From NCBI GenBank assembly GCA_021292105.1, contig CM037874.1, forward strand, positions 59,374,539 to 59,438,538: a stretch of 64,000 nucleotides of DNA. The letters are read 5' to 3'. The position numbers and the translations under genes are program-made. This DNA is from Anadara kagoshimensis. Taxonomy: Eukaryota > Mollusca > Bivalvia > Arcoida > Arcidae. The notes beneath the pieces were generated by a model that did no database searches, was not told where the DNA came from, and worked only from the letters and a program-made list of their open reading frames with translations. Within the stretch, counting starts at the first letter, position 1. The number at the start of each line of letters is the position of its first letter. Shown here one piece after another: positions 1 to 11,377 of the stretch.

Positions 1-479
1 ATGGTCCAAATGATTTTTGAATAAATAAAATATATAAAAATGAAAGTTTTCAGAGTGTGGCGTTTTTTTTAATTTAATGAGAGAAACTATATAAAGTACA
101 CAGAGTATTGACGTCATCACGTATATATATATCAATATCTACTGAATTATTTAAGATAAATCGTTGTTTACGAACAATTTGTATCTAAAGATATTCCAAG
201 ATATTTTTAAGAATATGTAAATAGGTTATGAATATTTCCATAACAACAATATTACTGAGAAAACAAATCGTTTGTATCTCCAGATTTGTCAGATTTTGAT
301 GTCTCTTATCAATAGAATACATAAATAATTATTTATATTTTTTTAATATTTTTATGATATATATAAGTCAATGACTTTACAGTGTATTAGTATCTGACAT
401 TAATGTTCATCTATCCTGGTAATTTACAAAATAAATCATTTTATTTACACTTTGGTCAATGACTTCGTATAAAACTGAA
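1..479. other. AT-rich DNA, no feature seen
   Basis: Very AT-rich sequence with short A and T runs and a brief TA stretch near 123-133. I see no open frame longer than background, no tRNA-like boxes and no tandem repeat. Confidence 0.6.
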
Positions 480-860
480 TAGGACCATGATGAGATAGTA
501 GCATAAAGGGCCTTTTATAAATCGCCAAGGTTCAAATCCCATTCGGGCAAATCCTAGTCTTTTCGAGAAAGTTTGTCGGTTTACAGCGCAGACCCGTTGA
601 AAGGTTATCACCAAGCCAACAGATAAGTACCGAATCCTCAGCTCATTTCGGACTTTTTGTTTTATATATCCCAGCTGCCTTGCTGTCTATCTCTTGGTTT
701 CTTTTTAGCTACTTGCTAGCCATATATCAGCCATTCGGAAACCGATCTTTAACGTTTTTTTCGTTGGATTTACATGTCAAACCTTCCACAGGTCTATACT
801 GTACTCGGTCTTCGATTTACGCCATGATTCTTAATTGGCTGCCTGGTAATAAATTAGGTA
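480..860 (+). mobile_element. Degenerate SINE-like fragment plus dispersed-repeat fragment
   Basis: At about 529-545 there is a sequence resembling a pol III B box (ggttcaaatccc) followed by 'attcgggcaaat', the layout of the tRNA-derived heads seen at 20.15 kb and 54.9 kb. The A box is not clear. From about 575 to 810 the sequence contains 'tatctcttggtttc', 'aaccgatctttaac' and 'ccacaggtctatactgtact', which resemble pieces of the dispersed family also present near 11.4, 37.8 and 43.8 kb. A 63-residue open frame at 680-871 lies inside this repeat and is not considered a gene. Boundaries are uncertain. Confidence 0.4.
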
Positions 861-871
861 TTCTTGATTAG

Positions 872-2504
872 TGCCTTAAACACCATTGCTCCATTTCAAA
901 TTTGATGAAAATTAACATAGCAAAGTGTGTTCTTTGTCATTCATTGCAAGAATATAAGAATTGAATCCCGGTAGTATTGACAGCAAATTGAGAATGTGAA
1001 CACATGAAGCAAATTATAATAAAACTGCGTACCATTTCCAGTTTGATTGGAGATGTTGCTCTGGTTGGTCATCTTGAAATCTTGAGTATATCTAGTGCAA
1101 TCCTCCGTAACTGTTTAGGCGAGTTGATAAATCTTAAAATGCAAAATACAAGTTCTAAATTTTCAGAGTGAACTATCTGAAGTTTTTGGTTTATTTATTA
1201 TAAACTGTTCGATTTATAATTCGGATGCAGCACAGTGTGGATACTTGATTTTTTTATTTTCAGCTTTTTGATGGGTCAAATGATCGTTTTTCGTAAGCGA
1301 CAAAAACTGCTTTCGGTTTGTTTGTCATTACGCCATTGACAATTATTTTAGCGGTAATAATTGTAAAAATACAAACCGATTAACGTAAACATTCACGGAA
1401 CTAGCAATGGGTCTGAAAGATCTATATGAACATTTTAGAAATTTAATCCTAATGTTGCGCGCCAAACTCCGCCACGAAACTTCTTCTATGAAATCGAAGA
1501 AAAACAATATTAGGACACTCGGTAAACATAAAGGGAATTCATAGTCCGTCTCACCATACATGACCTGTACTCTTAGGAAATGGTTTGGTAATTTGGACCA
1601 CAAAATGACCAATTCTTTAATTAAAGGAACTATCGTAACATGATATGTTTGTTTTTAAAAGGTTTAAAATGTATGTATGTTATTAAAGTTGAATTACGGG
1701 TGAACGTTTCAAGACGAGGTAGATATATACCAAAAAACGGGGATTAAAATTTAATACATTTCAACAGATGTTAGTAAACTGTTTGCTTACGTGTTTGTGG
1801 AAATATTTACCCTGAAATCCCAGATATAACTTAAAAGGTAAAGCAAACTTTTATAAAAATCGTTTGGTGGTCCTTAAAGCCTTAAAGAACACGCATACTT
1901 TTAAAAAATTTAAAACTAAATATTGTTGCAAATATTGACGGTTTAAAATATGGGAAAGAAATTTAGTCCAGAAAATGACAATGATTAAGATTATTTAAAG
2001 GAAAATATTCTTAAAACCGTTCTATATGAAGACAATTCGAGTTATTATACTTTTAAAAATGATATTTCTGTTTTACATTTTAAATGTTAAAATTTTAAAA
2101 TTTGATTGTTTCAATGTATATATTTCTAAATTATGAAATTAAGATACATGTATCTGCATGTGCCGTCGTTGTATTGTAGTAAAATATAAAAATCTATAGT
2201 GTTATAAGAAACTTTATAAGAACTTAAAATGTCCTTCTTCACAAATTGTCAATATTAAATATATTAAAATCTTTTTTTCATTTTTATTTGACCTCGAATA
2301 AGAAAATATTTAGTATGATTATCATAATTCACACATGGTTACTAAAACGAAAATAATCTATTCTACGATTTATATATGGCTAGGAGACTGATTCGTGACC
2401 TTGACCGGGTCAATACTGGGTATGTAAGTGGTTATAATTGGGGCTGATTAGGTTCAGACATAAAACAGATATTTATATATCTGACTCCAATAACTTGATG
2501 TTTT
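872..2504. other. AT-rich DNA, no gene seen
   Basis: No supported feature in this stretch. An 89-residue minus-strand frame at 1343-1612 has no recognisable motif and is consistent with chance. The sequence has many A/T homopolymer runs, as expected for non-coding metazoan DNA. Confidence 0.55.
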
Positions 2505-2514
2505 AGTCTCGTAT

Positions 2515-2596
2515 AAAATCAGTGGCGTATAATGGAGTAATTGTTGTTACGTACCAGTTAAGATATGTTACTTGTACCAAGACGGTCATTTATTGG
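2515..2596. repeat. Diverged unit at the left edge of the 60-bp minisatellite
   Basis: This stretch reads 'aatggagtaattgttgttac', then 'gtaccagttaagatatgtta', then 'cttgtaccaagacggtca'. It matches, with substitutions, the tail motif found elsewhere in the window: taatggtgtttacgtcccag, then tcaagaatatttcactt, then atatcgagacg, read opposite to the SINE tails at 19.2 and 25.1 kb. It leads directly into the first regular unit of the minisatellite, so it may preserve the longer ancestral sequence from which the 60-bp unit was derived. Confidence 0.45.
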
Positions 2597-5500
2597 ATGA
2601 TGGAGTCGGCTAATGGTTTCAATGTTTCAGTCTATATCGAGATGATCAGTTCTGGGATGGTGGAGTCGGCTAATGGTTTCAATGTTTCAGTCTATATCGA
2701 GACGATCAGTTCTGGGTTGATGGAGTCGGCTAATGGTTTCAATGTTTCAGTCTATATCTAGACGATCAGTTCTGGGATGGTGGAGTCGGCTAATGGTTTC
2801 AATGTTTCAGTTTATATCGAGATGATCAGTTCTGGGATGGTGGAGTCGGCTAATGGTTTCAATGTTTCAGTCTATATCGAGATGATCAGTTCTGGGATGA
2901 TGGAGTCGGCTAATGGTTTCAATGTTTCAGTCTATATCGAGATGATCAGTTCTGGGATGATGGAGTCGGCTAATGGTTTCAATGTTTCAGTCTATATCGA
3001 GACGATCAGTTCTGGGATGATGGAGTCGGCTAATGGTTTTAATGTTTCAGTCTATATCGAGATGATCAGTTCTGGGATGATGGAGTCGGCTAATGGTTTC
3101 AATGTTTCAGTCTATATCGAGATGATCAGTTCTGGGATGATGGAGTCGGCTAATGGTTTCAATGTTTCAGTCTATATCGAGATGATCAGTTCTGGGATGA
3201 TGGAGTCGGCTAATGGTTTCAATGTTTCAGTCTATATCGAGACGATCAGTTCTGGGATGATGGAGTCGGCTAATGGTTTCAATGTTTCAGTCTATATCGA
3301 GATGATCAGTTCTGGGATGGTGGAGTCGGCTAATGGTTACAATGTTTCAGTCTATATCGAGATGATCAGTTCTGGGATGATGGAGTCGGCTAATGGTTTC
3401 AATGTTTCAGTCTATATCGAGATGATCAGTTCTGGGATGATGGAGTCGGCTAATGGTTTCAATGTTTCAGTCTATATCGAGATGATCAGTTCTGGGATGG
3501 TGGAGTCGGCTAATGGTTTCAATGTTTCAGTCTATATCTAGACGATCCGTTCTGGGATAATGGAGTCGGCTAATGGTTTCAATGTTTAAGTCTATATCGA
3601 GATGATCAGTGCTGGGATGGTGGAGTCGGCTAATGGTTTCAATGTTTCAGTCTATATCGAGACGATCAGTTCTGGGATGATGGAGTCGGCTAATGGTTTC
3701 AATGTTTCAGTCTATATCGAGATGATCAGTTCTGGGATGGTGGAGTCGGCTAATGGTTTCAATGTTTCAGTCTATATCGAGACGATCAGTTCTGGGATGA
3801 TGGAGTCGGCTAATGGTTTCAATGTTTCAGTCTATATCGAGATGATCAATTCTGGGATGATGGAGTCGGCTAATGGTTTCAATGTTTCAGTCTATATCGA
3901 GACGATCAGTTCTGGGATGGTGGAGTCGGCTAATGGTTTCAATGTTTCAGTCTATATCGAGATGATCAGTTCTGGGATGATGGAGTCGGCTAATGGTTTC
4001 AATGTTTCAGTCTATATCTAGACGATCAGTTCTGGGATGATGGAGTCGGCTAATGGTTTCAATGTTTCAGTCTATATCTAGACGATCAGTTCTGGGATGG
4101 TGGAGTCGGCTAATGGTTTCAATGTTTCAGTCTATATCGAGATGATCAGTTCTGGGATGGTGGAGTCGGCTAATGGTTTCAATGTTTCAGTCTATATCTA
4201 GACGATCAGTTCTGGGATGATGGAGTCGGCTAATGGTTTCAATGTTTCAGTCTATATCGAGATGATCAGTTCTGGGATGGTGGAGTCGGCTAATGGTTTC
4301 AATGTTTCAGTCTATATCGAGATGATCAGTTCTGGGATGGTGGGGTCGGCTAATGGTTACAATGTTTCAGTCTATATCGAGATGATCAGTTCTGGGATGA
4401 TGGAGTCGGCTAATGGTTTCAATGTTTCAGTCTACATGTATATCGAGATGATCAGTTCTGGGATGGTGGAGTCGGCTAATGGTTTCAATGTTTCAGTCTA
4501 TATCGAGATGATCAGTTCTGGGATGATGGAGTCGGCTAATGGTTTCAATGTTTCAGTCTATATCTAGACGATCAGTTCTGGGATGGTGGAGTCGGCTAAT
4601 GGTTTCAATGTTTCAGTCTATATCGAGATGATCAGTTCTGGGATGATGGAGTCGGCTAATGGTTTCAATGTTTCAGTCTATATCGAGATGATCAGTTCTG
4701 GGATGGTGGAGTCGGCTAATGGTTTCAATGTTTCAGTCTATATCGAGATGATCAGTTCTGGGATGATGGAGTCGGCTAATGGTTTCAATGTTTCAGTCTA
4801 TATCGAGATGATCAGTTCTGGGATGATGGAGTCGGCTAATGGTTTCAATGTTTCAGTCTATATCGAGGCGATCAGTTCTGGGATGATAGAGTCGGCTAAT
4901 GGTTTCAATGTTTCAGTCTATATCGAGATGATCAGTTCTGGGATGATGGAGTCGGCTAATGGTTTCAATGTTTCAGTCTATATCGAGATGATCAGTTCTG
5001 GGATGATGGAGTCGGCTAATGGTTTCAATGTTTCAGTCTATATCGAGGCGATCAGTTCTGGGATGATAGAGTCGGCTAATGGTTTCAATGTTTCAGTCTA
5101 TATCGAGATGATCAGTTCTGGGATGATGGAGTCGGCTAATGGTTTCAATGTTTCAGTCTATATCTAGACGATCAGTTCTGGGATGGTGGAGTCGGCTAAT
5201 GGTTTCAATGTTTCAGTCTATATCTAGACGATCAGTTCTGGGATGGTGGAGTCGGCTAATGGTTTCAATGTTTCAGTCTATATCGAGATGATCAGTTCTG
5301 GGATGATGGAGTCGGCTAATGGTTTCAATGTTTCAGTCTATATCGAGATGATCAGTTCTGGGATGATGGAGTCGGCTAATGGTTTCAATGTTTCAGTCTA
5401 TATCGAGATGATCAGTTCTGGGATGATGGAGTCGGCTAATGGTTTCAATGTTTCAGTCTATATCGAGATGATCAGTTCTGGGATGATGAAGTCGGCTAAT

Positions 5501-6390
5501 GGTTTCAATGTTTCAGTCTATATCTAGACGATCAGTTCTGGGATGATGGAGTCGGCTAATGGTTTCAATGTTTCAGTCTATATCGAGACGATCAGTTCTG
5601 GGATGGTGGAGTCGGCTAATGGTTTCAATGTTTCAGTCTATATCGAGATGATCAGTTCTGGGATGGTGGAGTCGGCTAATGGTTTCAATGTTTCAGTCTA
5701 TATCTAGACGATCAGTTCTGGGATGATGGAGTCGGCTAATGGTTTCAATGTTTCAGTCTATATCGAGATGATCAGTTCTGGGATGGTGGAGTCGGCTAAT
5801 GGTTTCAATGTTTCAGTCTCTATCGAGATGATCAGTTCTGGGATGATGAAGTCGGCTAATGGTTTCAATGTTTCAGTCTATATCTAGACGATCAGTTCTG
5901 GGATGATGGAGTCGGCTAATGGTTTCAATGTTTCAGTCTACATGTATATCGAGATGATCAGTTCTGGGTTGATGGAGTCGGCTAATGGTTTCAATGTTTC
6001 AGTCTATATCGAGATGATCAGTTCTGGGATGATGGAGTCGGTTAATGGTTTCAATGTTTCAGTCTATATCGAGATGATCAGTTCTGGGATGATGGAGTCG
6101 GTTAATGGTTTCAATGTTTCAGCCTATATCGAGATGATCAGTTCTGGGATGATGGAGTCGGCTAATGGTTTCAATGTTTCAGTCTATATCGAGATGATCA
6201 GTTCTGGGATGGTGGAGTCGGCTAATGGTTTCAATGTTTCAGCCTATATCGAGATGATCAGTTCTGGGATGATGGAGTCGGCTAATGGTTTCAATGTTTC
6301 AGTCTATATCGAGATGATCAGTGCTGGGATGGTGGAGTCGGCTAATGGTTTCAATGTTTCAGTCTATATCTAGACGATCAGTTTTGGGAT
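2597..6390. repeat. 60-bp minisatellite array, about 62 units
   Basis: Near-identical 60-bp units run without interruption, containing 'gtcggctaatggtttc' and 'tatatcgagatgatcag'. Two units (ending near 4446 and 5952) are 66 bp because of a 6-bp insertion (tctacatgtatatc). Variation is confined to a few sites: gat/gac after the 'cga', atgatgg/atggtgg, ttc/tac, and cga/cta. Because 60 is a multiple of three, one frame stays open for long stretches (up to 254 residues of a 20-residue repeat). That frame is broken by a TAG in 12 units and a TAA near 3588, and most variants change the amino acid, so I do not call it coding. A 180-bp spaced repeat of a rare variant (gaggcg plus gatgataga, near 4865 and 5045) indicates block duplication of three units. 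Confidence 0.95.
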
Positions 6391-6452
6391 GGTGGAGTTG
6401 AGTAATGGTGTTCATAGTACCGGTCAACATATTTTGCTTATATCAGGCAGCT
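6375..6452. repeat. Terminal unit grading into a SINE-tail-like motif
   Basis: The last minisatellite unit changes to 'gggatggtggagttgagtaa', then 'tggtgttcatagtaccggtc', then 'aacatattttgcttatatca'. This is close to the reverse of the tail motif of the dispersed SINEs in this window (for example 19310-19370). It supports a common origin of the minisatellite and the dispersed tail sequence. The edge is approximate. Confidence 0.45.
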
Positions 6453-6454
6453 GT

Positions 6455-6950
6455 AGTAGAAACAAAAGCAGCAATAATTAAAGAAACTGTAGCAATGACA
6501 ACAATAATGGCAGCAACAACCAGAACAGAACACAGCAGAAAAATACAAGAAAAACAACAGTAGCAATGACAGACAACAATAATGGCAGCAACAACAGGAA
6601 CAGTCACAGCAGAAAAATACAAGAAAAACAACAATAGCAATGACAACAAAAATGGCAGCAACAACAGGAACAGTCACAGCAGACAACAGAAAACAACAAG
6701 AAAAACAAATGTAGCAATGACAACAAAAATGGCAGCAACAACAGGAACAGTCACAGCAGAAAATACAAGACAAACAACAATAGCAATGACAACAAAAGTA
6801 GCAGCAAGAGTAGAAGCAAAATCAGCAGCAACAACAATAACATTGATAATAGCAATAACAAAAGTAACAGGAACAGTCACAACATACATCAGAAAAATAC
6901 ACAACACCAAAAACAAGAACAACACCAAAGTAACTGAAACCAACTGAAAA
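6455..6950. repeat. CAA/CAG-rich imperfect minisatellite
   Basis: Imperfect units of roughly 70 bp contain 'agcaatgacaacaa', 'aatggcagcaacaacagg' and 'aacagtcacagcagaaaa', with about five recognisable copies and shorter derivatives. The plus strand is strongly depleted of T. Open frames on both strands (111-121 residues, N/T/K-rich on plus and C/V/F-rich on minus) are simple translations of the repeat and are not considered genes. Confidence 0.8.
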
Positions 6951-6965
6951 TTTAATATGACAATC

Positions 6966-8056
6966 ATACATGTATTTGACACACTAGATGTACAAAGAGC
7001 GAGCGAGAGTAGGTACATGTATTTAATACACTAGATGTACAAAGAGCGAGCGATAGTAGGTACATGTATTTAATACACTAGATGTACAAAGAGCGAGCGA
7101 GAGTAGGTACATGTATTTGATACACTAGATGTACAAAGATCGAGCGATAGTAGGTACATGTATTTAATACACTAGATGTACAAAGAGCGAGCGAGAGTAG
7201 GTACATGTATTTGATACACTAGATGTACAAAGAGCGAGCGAGAGTAGGTAGATGTATTTGATACACTAGATGTACAAAGAGCGAGCGAGAGTAGGTACAT
7301 GTATTTGATACACTAGATGTACAAAGATCGAGCGATAGTAGGTACATGTATTTAATACACTAGATGTACAAAGAGCGAGCGAGAGTAGGTACATGTATTT
7401 GATACACTAGATGTACAAAGAGCGAGCGAGAGTAGGTACATGTATTTAATACACTAGATGTACAAAGAGCGAGCGAGAGTAGGTACATGTATTTGATACA
7501 CTAGATGTACAAAGAGCGAGCGATAGTAGGTACATGTATTTGATACACTAGATGTACAAAGAGCGAGCGAGAGTAGGTACATGTATTTGATACACTAGAT
7601 GTACAAAGAGCGAGCGAGAGTAGGTACATGTATTTGATACACTAGATGTACAAAGAGCGAGCGAGAGTAGGTACATGTATTTGATACACTAGATGTACAA
7701 AGAGCGAGCGAGAGTAGGTACATGTATTTGATACACTAGATGTACAAAGAGCGAGCGATAGTAGGTACATGTATTTGATACACTAGATGTACAAAGAGCG
7801 AGCGAGAGTAGGTACATGTATTTAATACACTAGATGTACAAAGATCGAGCGATAGTAGGTACATGTATTTAATACACTAGATGTACAAAGAGCGAGCGAG
7901 AGTAGGTACATGTATTTGATACACTAGATGTACAAAGAGCGAGCGATAGTAGGTACATGTATTTGATACACTAGATGTACAAAGAGCGAGCGATAGTAGG
8001 TACATGTATTTGATACACTAGATGTACAAAGATCGAGCGAGAGTAGGTACATGTAT
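6966..8056. repeat. 47-bp minisatellite array, about 23 units
   Basis: Tandem units of 47 bp contain 'gtacatgtatttgatacac', 'tagatgtacaaagagcg' and 'agcgagagtag'. Variable sites include ttgat/ttaat, gagcg/gatcg and gagag/gatag, and they occur in different combinations across units. Each unit contains the self-complementary octamer tacatgta. The array ends at 'gtacatgtatgtgtacacgt'. No protein is expected from it because 47 is not a multiple of three and no frame stays open. Confidence 0.95.
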
Positions 8057-8470
8057 GTGTACACGTAGGTTGTAGACCTATGTAAGTAAAAACCAATAAA
8101 GCCACTTCAGATTCACTGGGCAATAAAACATTGATCAGTAATAATGACATTCCTTCCGAACACAATTATTGTTCCTTTATCTACTCTGCTTAGGATAATA
8201 TTTTGGTATATGTATGTCTACATGCCATACTGTACACATAATATATAGATTTATATACGGTGGTCAATTACGGCCAAAACACTTACACTGTTGTACATCA
8301 TAGGTATATTATCCAGCAGTACCCGTCCAATATTAGAAAGTTATAACGAGTAGTCACAAACCTAAATTACAAGACAAACTAAATAGTCTAGCTTGATTTT
8401 AAACAACATTGTCATGATATATATTTAAACAAAATCGTGCTTTTTAACGTTTTGCTAGTTACACATGCCG
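8057..8470. other. Spacer, no feature seen
   Basis: Unique AT-rich sequence between the 47-bp array and the TIR element. A 64-residue minus-strand frame (7971-8165) overlaps the end of the minisatellite and is not supported as a gene. Confidence 0.5.
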
Positions 8471-9144
8471 TGTTACGCCACATAGCGGTGTTGCCGCATA
8501 TACGCGCCCGACACGTCTATGCGGGGAATTTCAACGCATAAAGAGGTTGGCCACGTTTATGCGGGGGCGTTCAACGCATAAAGATGTGTTGCTTATATGC
8601 GGCGCAAGGCTGCCTTTTTGACGCATAAAGAGGACTAATTTTAACGACTCGGTATGAATTTAAAAAAAGCTTAAAAGAACGGTGGTGGAGACATTAATGA
8701 CGACGACGACGCTGACAAGAGAATTTAAGTTTTTGTTGACACTGGTAATAGTAATTGTAAGGAGGAGGTGGAGGATGATGACGGGGACCGTATAAGCCCA
8801 ACGACGATGTAACCGTCGTCGTGCCGACGGCGGTGGCGATGGTGACTGTAATGTTGATGGTCGTTAAATTGTGATTTTGGCAGAATTTAGACTTTTGCTT
8901 TTAATAATAATAATAATATTATAAAATGATGACAACGATGATCATCACGATGATAGTGATGGTGGTGGTGTTTTAGTGAATGTGGTAATAATGATGGAAG
9001 TGTAGGTGATGATAGTAAATGTTTTCTTTATGCGGCGAAATGTAGCCTATCTGCCGCGTAAAAGTGTCAATTTTATGCGTTGAAATTCTCCGCATAGACG
9101 TGTTGGAACACGTTTATGCGGCAACACCGCTATGTGGCGTAACA
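8471..9144. mobile_element. Non-autonomous DNA transposon with about 75-bp TIRs and 6-bp TSD
   Basis: The element starts 'tgttacgccacatagcggtg' and ends with its inverted complement (caccgctatgtggcgtaaca). Complementarity continues, with a few mismatches, for about 75 bp on each side through 'acacgtctatgcgg' and 'atttcaacgcataaa'. The direct repeat 'atgccg' lies immediately outside both ends (8465-8470 and 9145-9150), as expected for a 6-bp target-site duplication. Sub-terminal motifs related to 'cgcataaagagg' and 'tttatgcgg' recur inside. The middle holds GAC/GAT-rich simple sequence (about 8695-9020), and no transposase frame is present. The family is not assigned; TGT ends with a 6-bp TSD resemble the foldback element at 31.7 kb. 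Confidence 0.85.
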
Positions 9145-9184
9145 ATGCCGCGTATGTAATCAAAATTGAAAATTAGAAACGTGA

Positions 9185-9325
9185 AATAACGGGACGTGTA
9201 ATATATCCAGGGTGATTGTGGATACAGAGACATCATACTTATCAACAGTGTAGTGATGACGACTGTAAAACATCTCGAGGACCTTGATCAACCTGGGATT
9301 GCAATATCTCTGGGTCAACCATTTA
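9185..9325 (+). repeat. Dispersed repeat 'V', distal part
   Basis: Shares with 15180-15300 the ordered blocks 'ggatacagagacatcat', 'acttatcaacagtgtagtga', 'tgacgactgtaaaacatct', 'gaccttgatcaacct' and 'gcaatatctctgggtcaac', with scattered substitutions. Function unknown. It is one of at least six partial copies of this family in the window. Confidence 0.65.
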
Positions 9326-10330
9326 TCTGTTAACAAGTTGCTTCGTTATACATCATGACCGTTTCAGGCCACCGTCGATTTTACAGCTACACTATATATA
9401 TACTTTATTAGGGTGTTGTAAATCTGCTTTTCACAACCTTTATCTGTACAAATACTTCACGTAGATCTAGAGTCTTTATAAGTTTGCATGCAGGGATTAT
9501 TCAAATATATAAAACGGCTAAAAAGTTCAACTATTTGTCAAGTGAAAAAGAAAACAATTTAAAAATAAAGCCCTTTACATACATCTGGTGTCCAGAAATG
9601 CGCTGTTTAGCTAACCAAGTGGAAAGTTTTTTGACGATTTAGGCAACACATGCTTTTTATTTCACGTTTAAGTTCAATTTCGGCTGATTCAGCAGCAAAA
9701 ATGTCAGCTATTTCGTAAACAAGACCAGCGTGTGTATCTGGCAGTATCTTGACGCATACCAATGGTAGCATAATCTACAAAAGGTTCGCTCAGCAAATGC
9801 TAGTTACGGTTGTTGCCGATGATTCTAGGTGAGGTCGCAACCGAAATTTGAAACTGGAAACTGGAAACATTTTCACAATCATTGCTTCACTAAGATTTTT
9901 AATTAAGATTTTAACTTAAATCTAGCTTAATTTGGCAATCTTTTATGTAACTCAAAATACAAACAATCGACAAAACTTGGAAGCTTGAATCAATCTTGAA
10001 AATGGCTTTTTTTATTCCTTAGTATCTGGAAAATAACAACATTTTTATTTCAGTTTTGCTAAACTTAGTAAATTTAATTTAAAGCAAAACTCATGGAATG
10101 ATTATGAAACTGAAGCATGTTGTGGGTTTTGGTTTAGACCTATAGAGAAACAATAGTTAATTGGTATTAATTCTGCAAATGTGGGAGGGGTTTGAACCTT
10201 AGAGAAACCGTGGCCAAGTTGTCTAAATTTCCGGCTTCTTGATTATAGCGCCTCAGAGTGCCTAGCTTCAAATAATACCTGAGCTGATTAAAATGCAAAA
10301 AAGCTGAAAGTTGTCGGTGAAAGGCTTTCA
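9326..10330. other. AT-rich DNA, no gene seen
   Basis: No supported feature. A 67-residue minus-strand frame at 10167-10370 runs into the hairpin described next and shows no recognisable motif. Confidence 0.5.
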
Positions 10331-10440
10331 GGGCTGGGTAACTTGAAGCTCTCTTAGCAGTTACGACCACTTAATGCCTATATAACACAAAAGTGCTAAG
10401 TGTTCGTAACTGCTAAGATAGCTTCGAGTTACTCAGCCCA
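10331..10440. repeat. Inverted repeat with about 43-bp arms
   Basis: The left arm begins 'gggctgggtaacttgaagct' and continues with 'ctcttagcagttacgaccac'. The right arm is its near-exact complement, running from 'taagtgttcgtaactgctaa' to 'gcttcgagttactcagccc'. The arms are separated by about 23 nt. This could be a small palindromic MITE or one end of a larger element; no flanking duplication was identified. Confidence 0.75.
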
Positions 10441-11377
10441 GATCTGTATCGAGATATAGCAGTTATTTAGTTGAGGATATATTTTTATCATCGTCGTTAA
10501 GTAATTTTCTTGATTTTGGTATATTTATAATAAATAATTATTATAGACAGAATGTAATTTGTCATTAATATAAATGACCTCCACTCCTTACTTCTTGTCA
10601 TGCATAAATTAACACGTTTTCTCCAGGAGAGTAAAATCACATTAATTTTTTTTTTAATTCTGAACACACAATTCTCCCACGTTTTATTCATTCAGATTTT
10701 TTCAGAGTCTATAGACTTTGTAAGTACATTGTAAATTATCTTGATTGTTCTCAACAAATTTTTAAGATTTCACCGATTGTAATATTCAGACTATGATGGG
10801 ATGTACTTGACAATATATGGACTTTTTACACAATGGCAGTAGCTATTTTAGTCCCTTCATTATATATCACACTTTATATACTTATATATAATGAATTGTA
10901 ATATGTCTGTTTACTTACACTGTTGACTAGTCAAGTAATAAAAGTGTATTTTCACTCATTCAAAGTTCTGCAAGAGGTTCTGCAGGGTAAGATGTCACCA
11001 AATTATGGTCCAAGCACTACTGATGAGGAATTGTATTCCGAAATAGTCGTATAGTGCGGTAAAATTAAAACTGATATAATAATATGTCGTTACTCTCTCT
11101 CATTCATAACGTTGGATAGACAACAAGTGTGTGATTTTGAGAAAAGATGTGTAATTCAGCTGATGGCATCTCGATATCAGTGGTATGAGTCCAAGAGATC
11201 ACGAGCTTACATCCAGGGAACAAGACACACAGGACTGAAGGTTAAGTTGTTTATCGGCAACTCATCTCAGCTCCCCTAGATTCATATTCATCGGGACGTT
11301 ATACACCATTACTCAATTCAACTCAACTCTAGATTTATCTCGACATTTTTTCAGTCACTAGCTATACATACTGAGGA
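10441..11377. other. AT-rich DNA, no gene seen
   Basis: No tandem repeat or credible reading frame was seen. A 64-residue minus-strand frame at 10497-10691 is in a run of A/T homopolymers and is likely chance. Confidence 0.5.

Noticed and set aside
6438..7018. Cys/Val-rich minus frames and Asn/Thr-rich plus frame of 73-121 residues
   Set aside because: They are derived from the CAA/CAG-rich array and the edge of the 47-bp array; all overlap each other on both strands.
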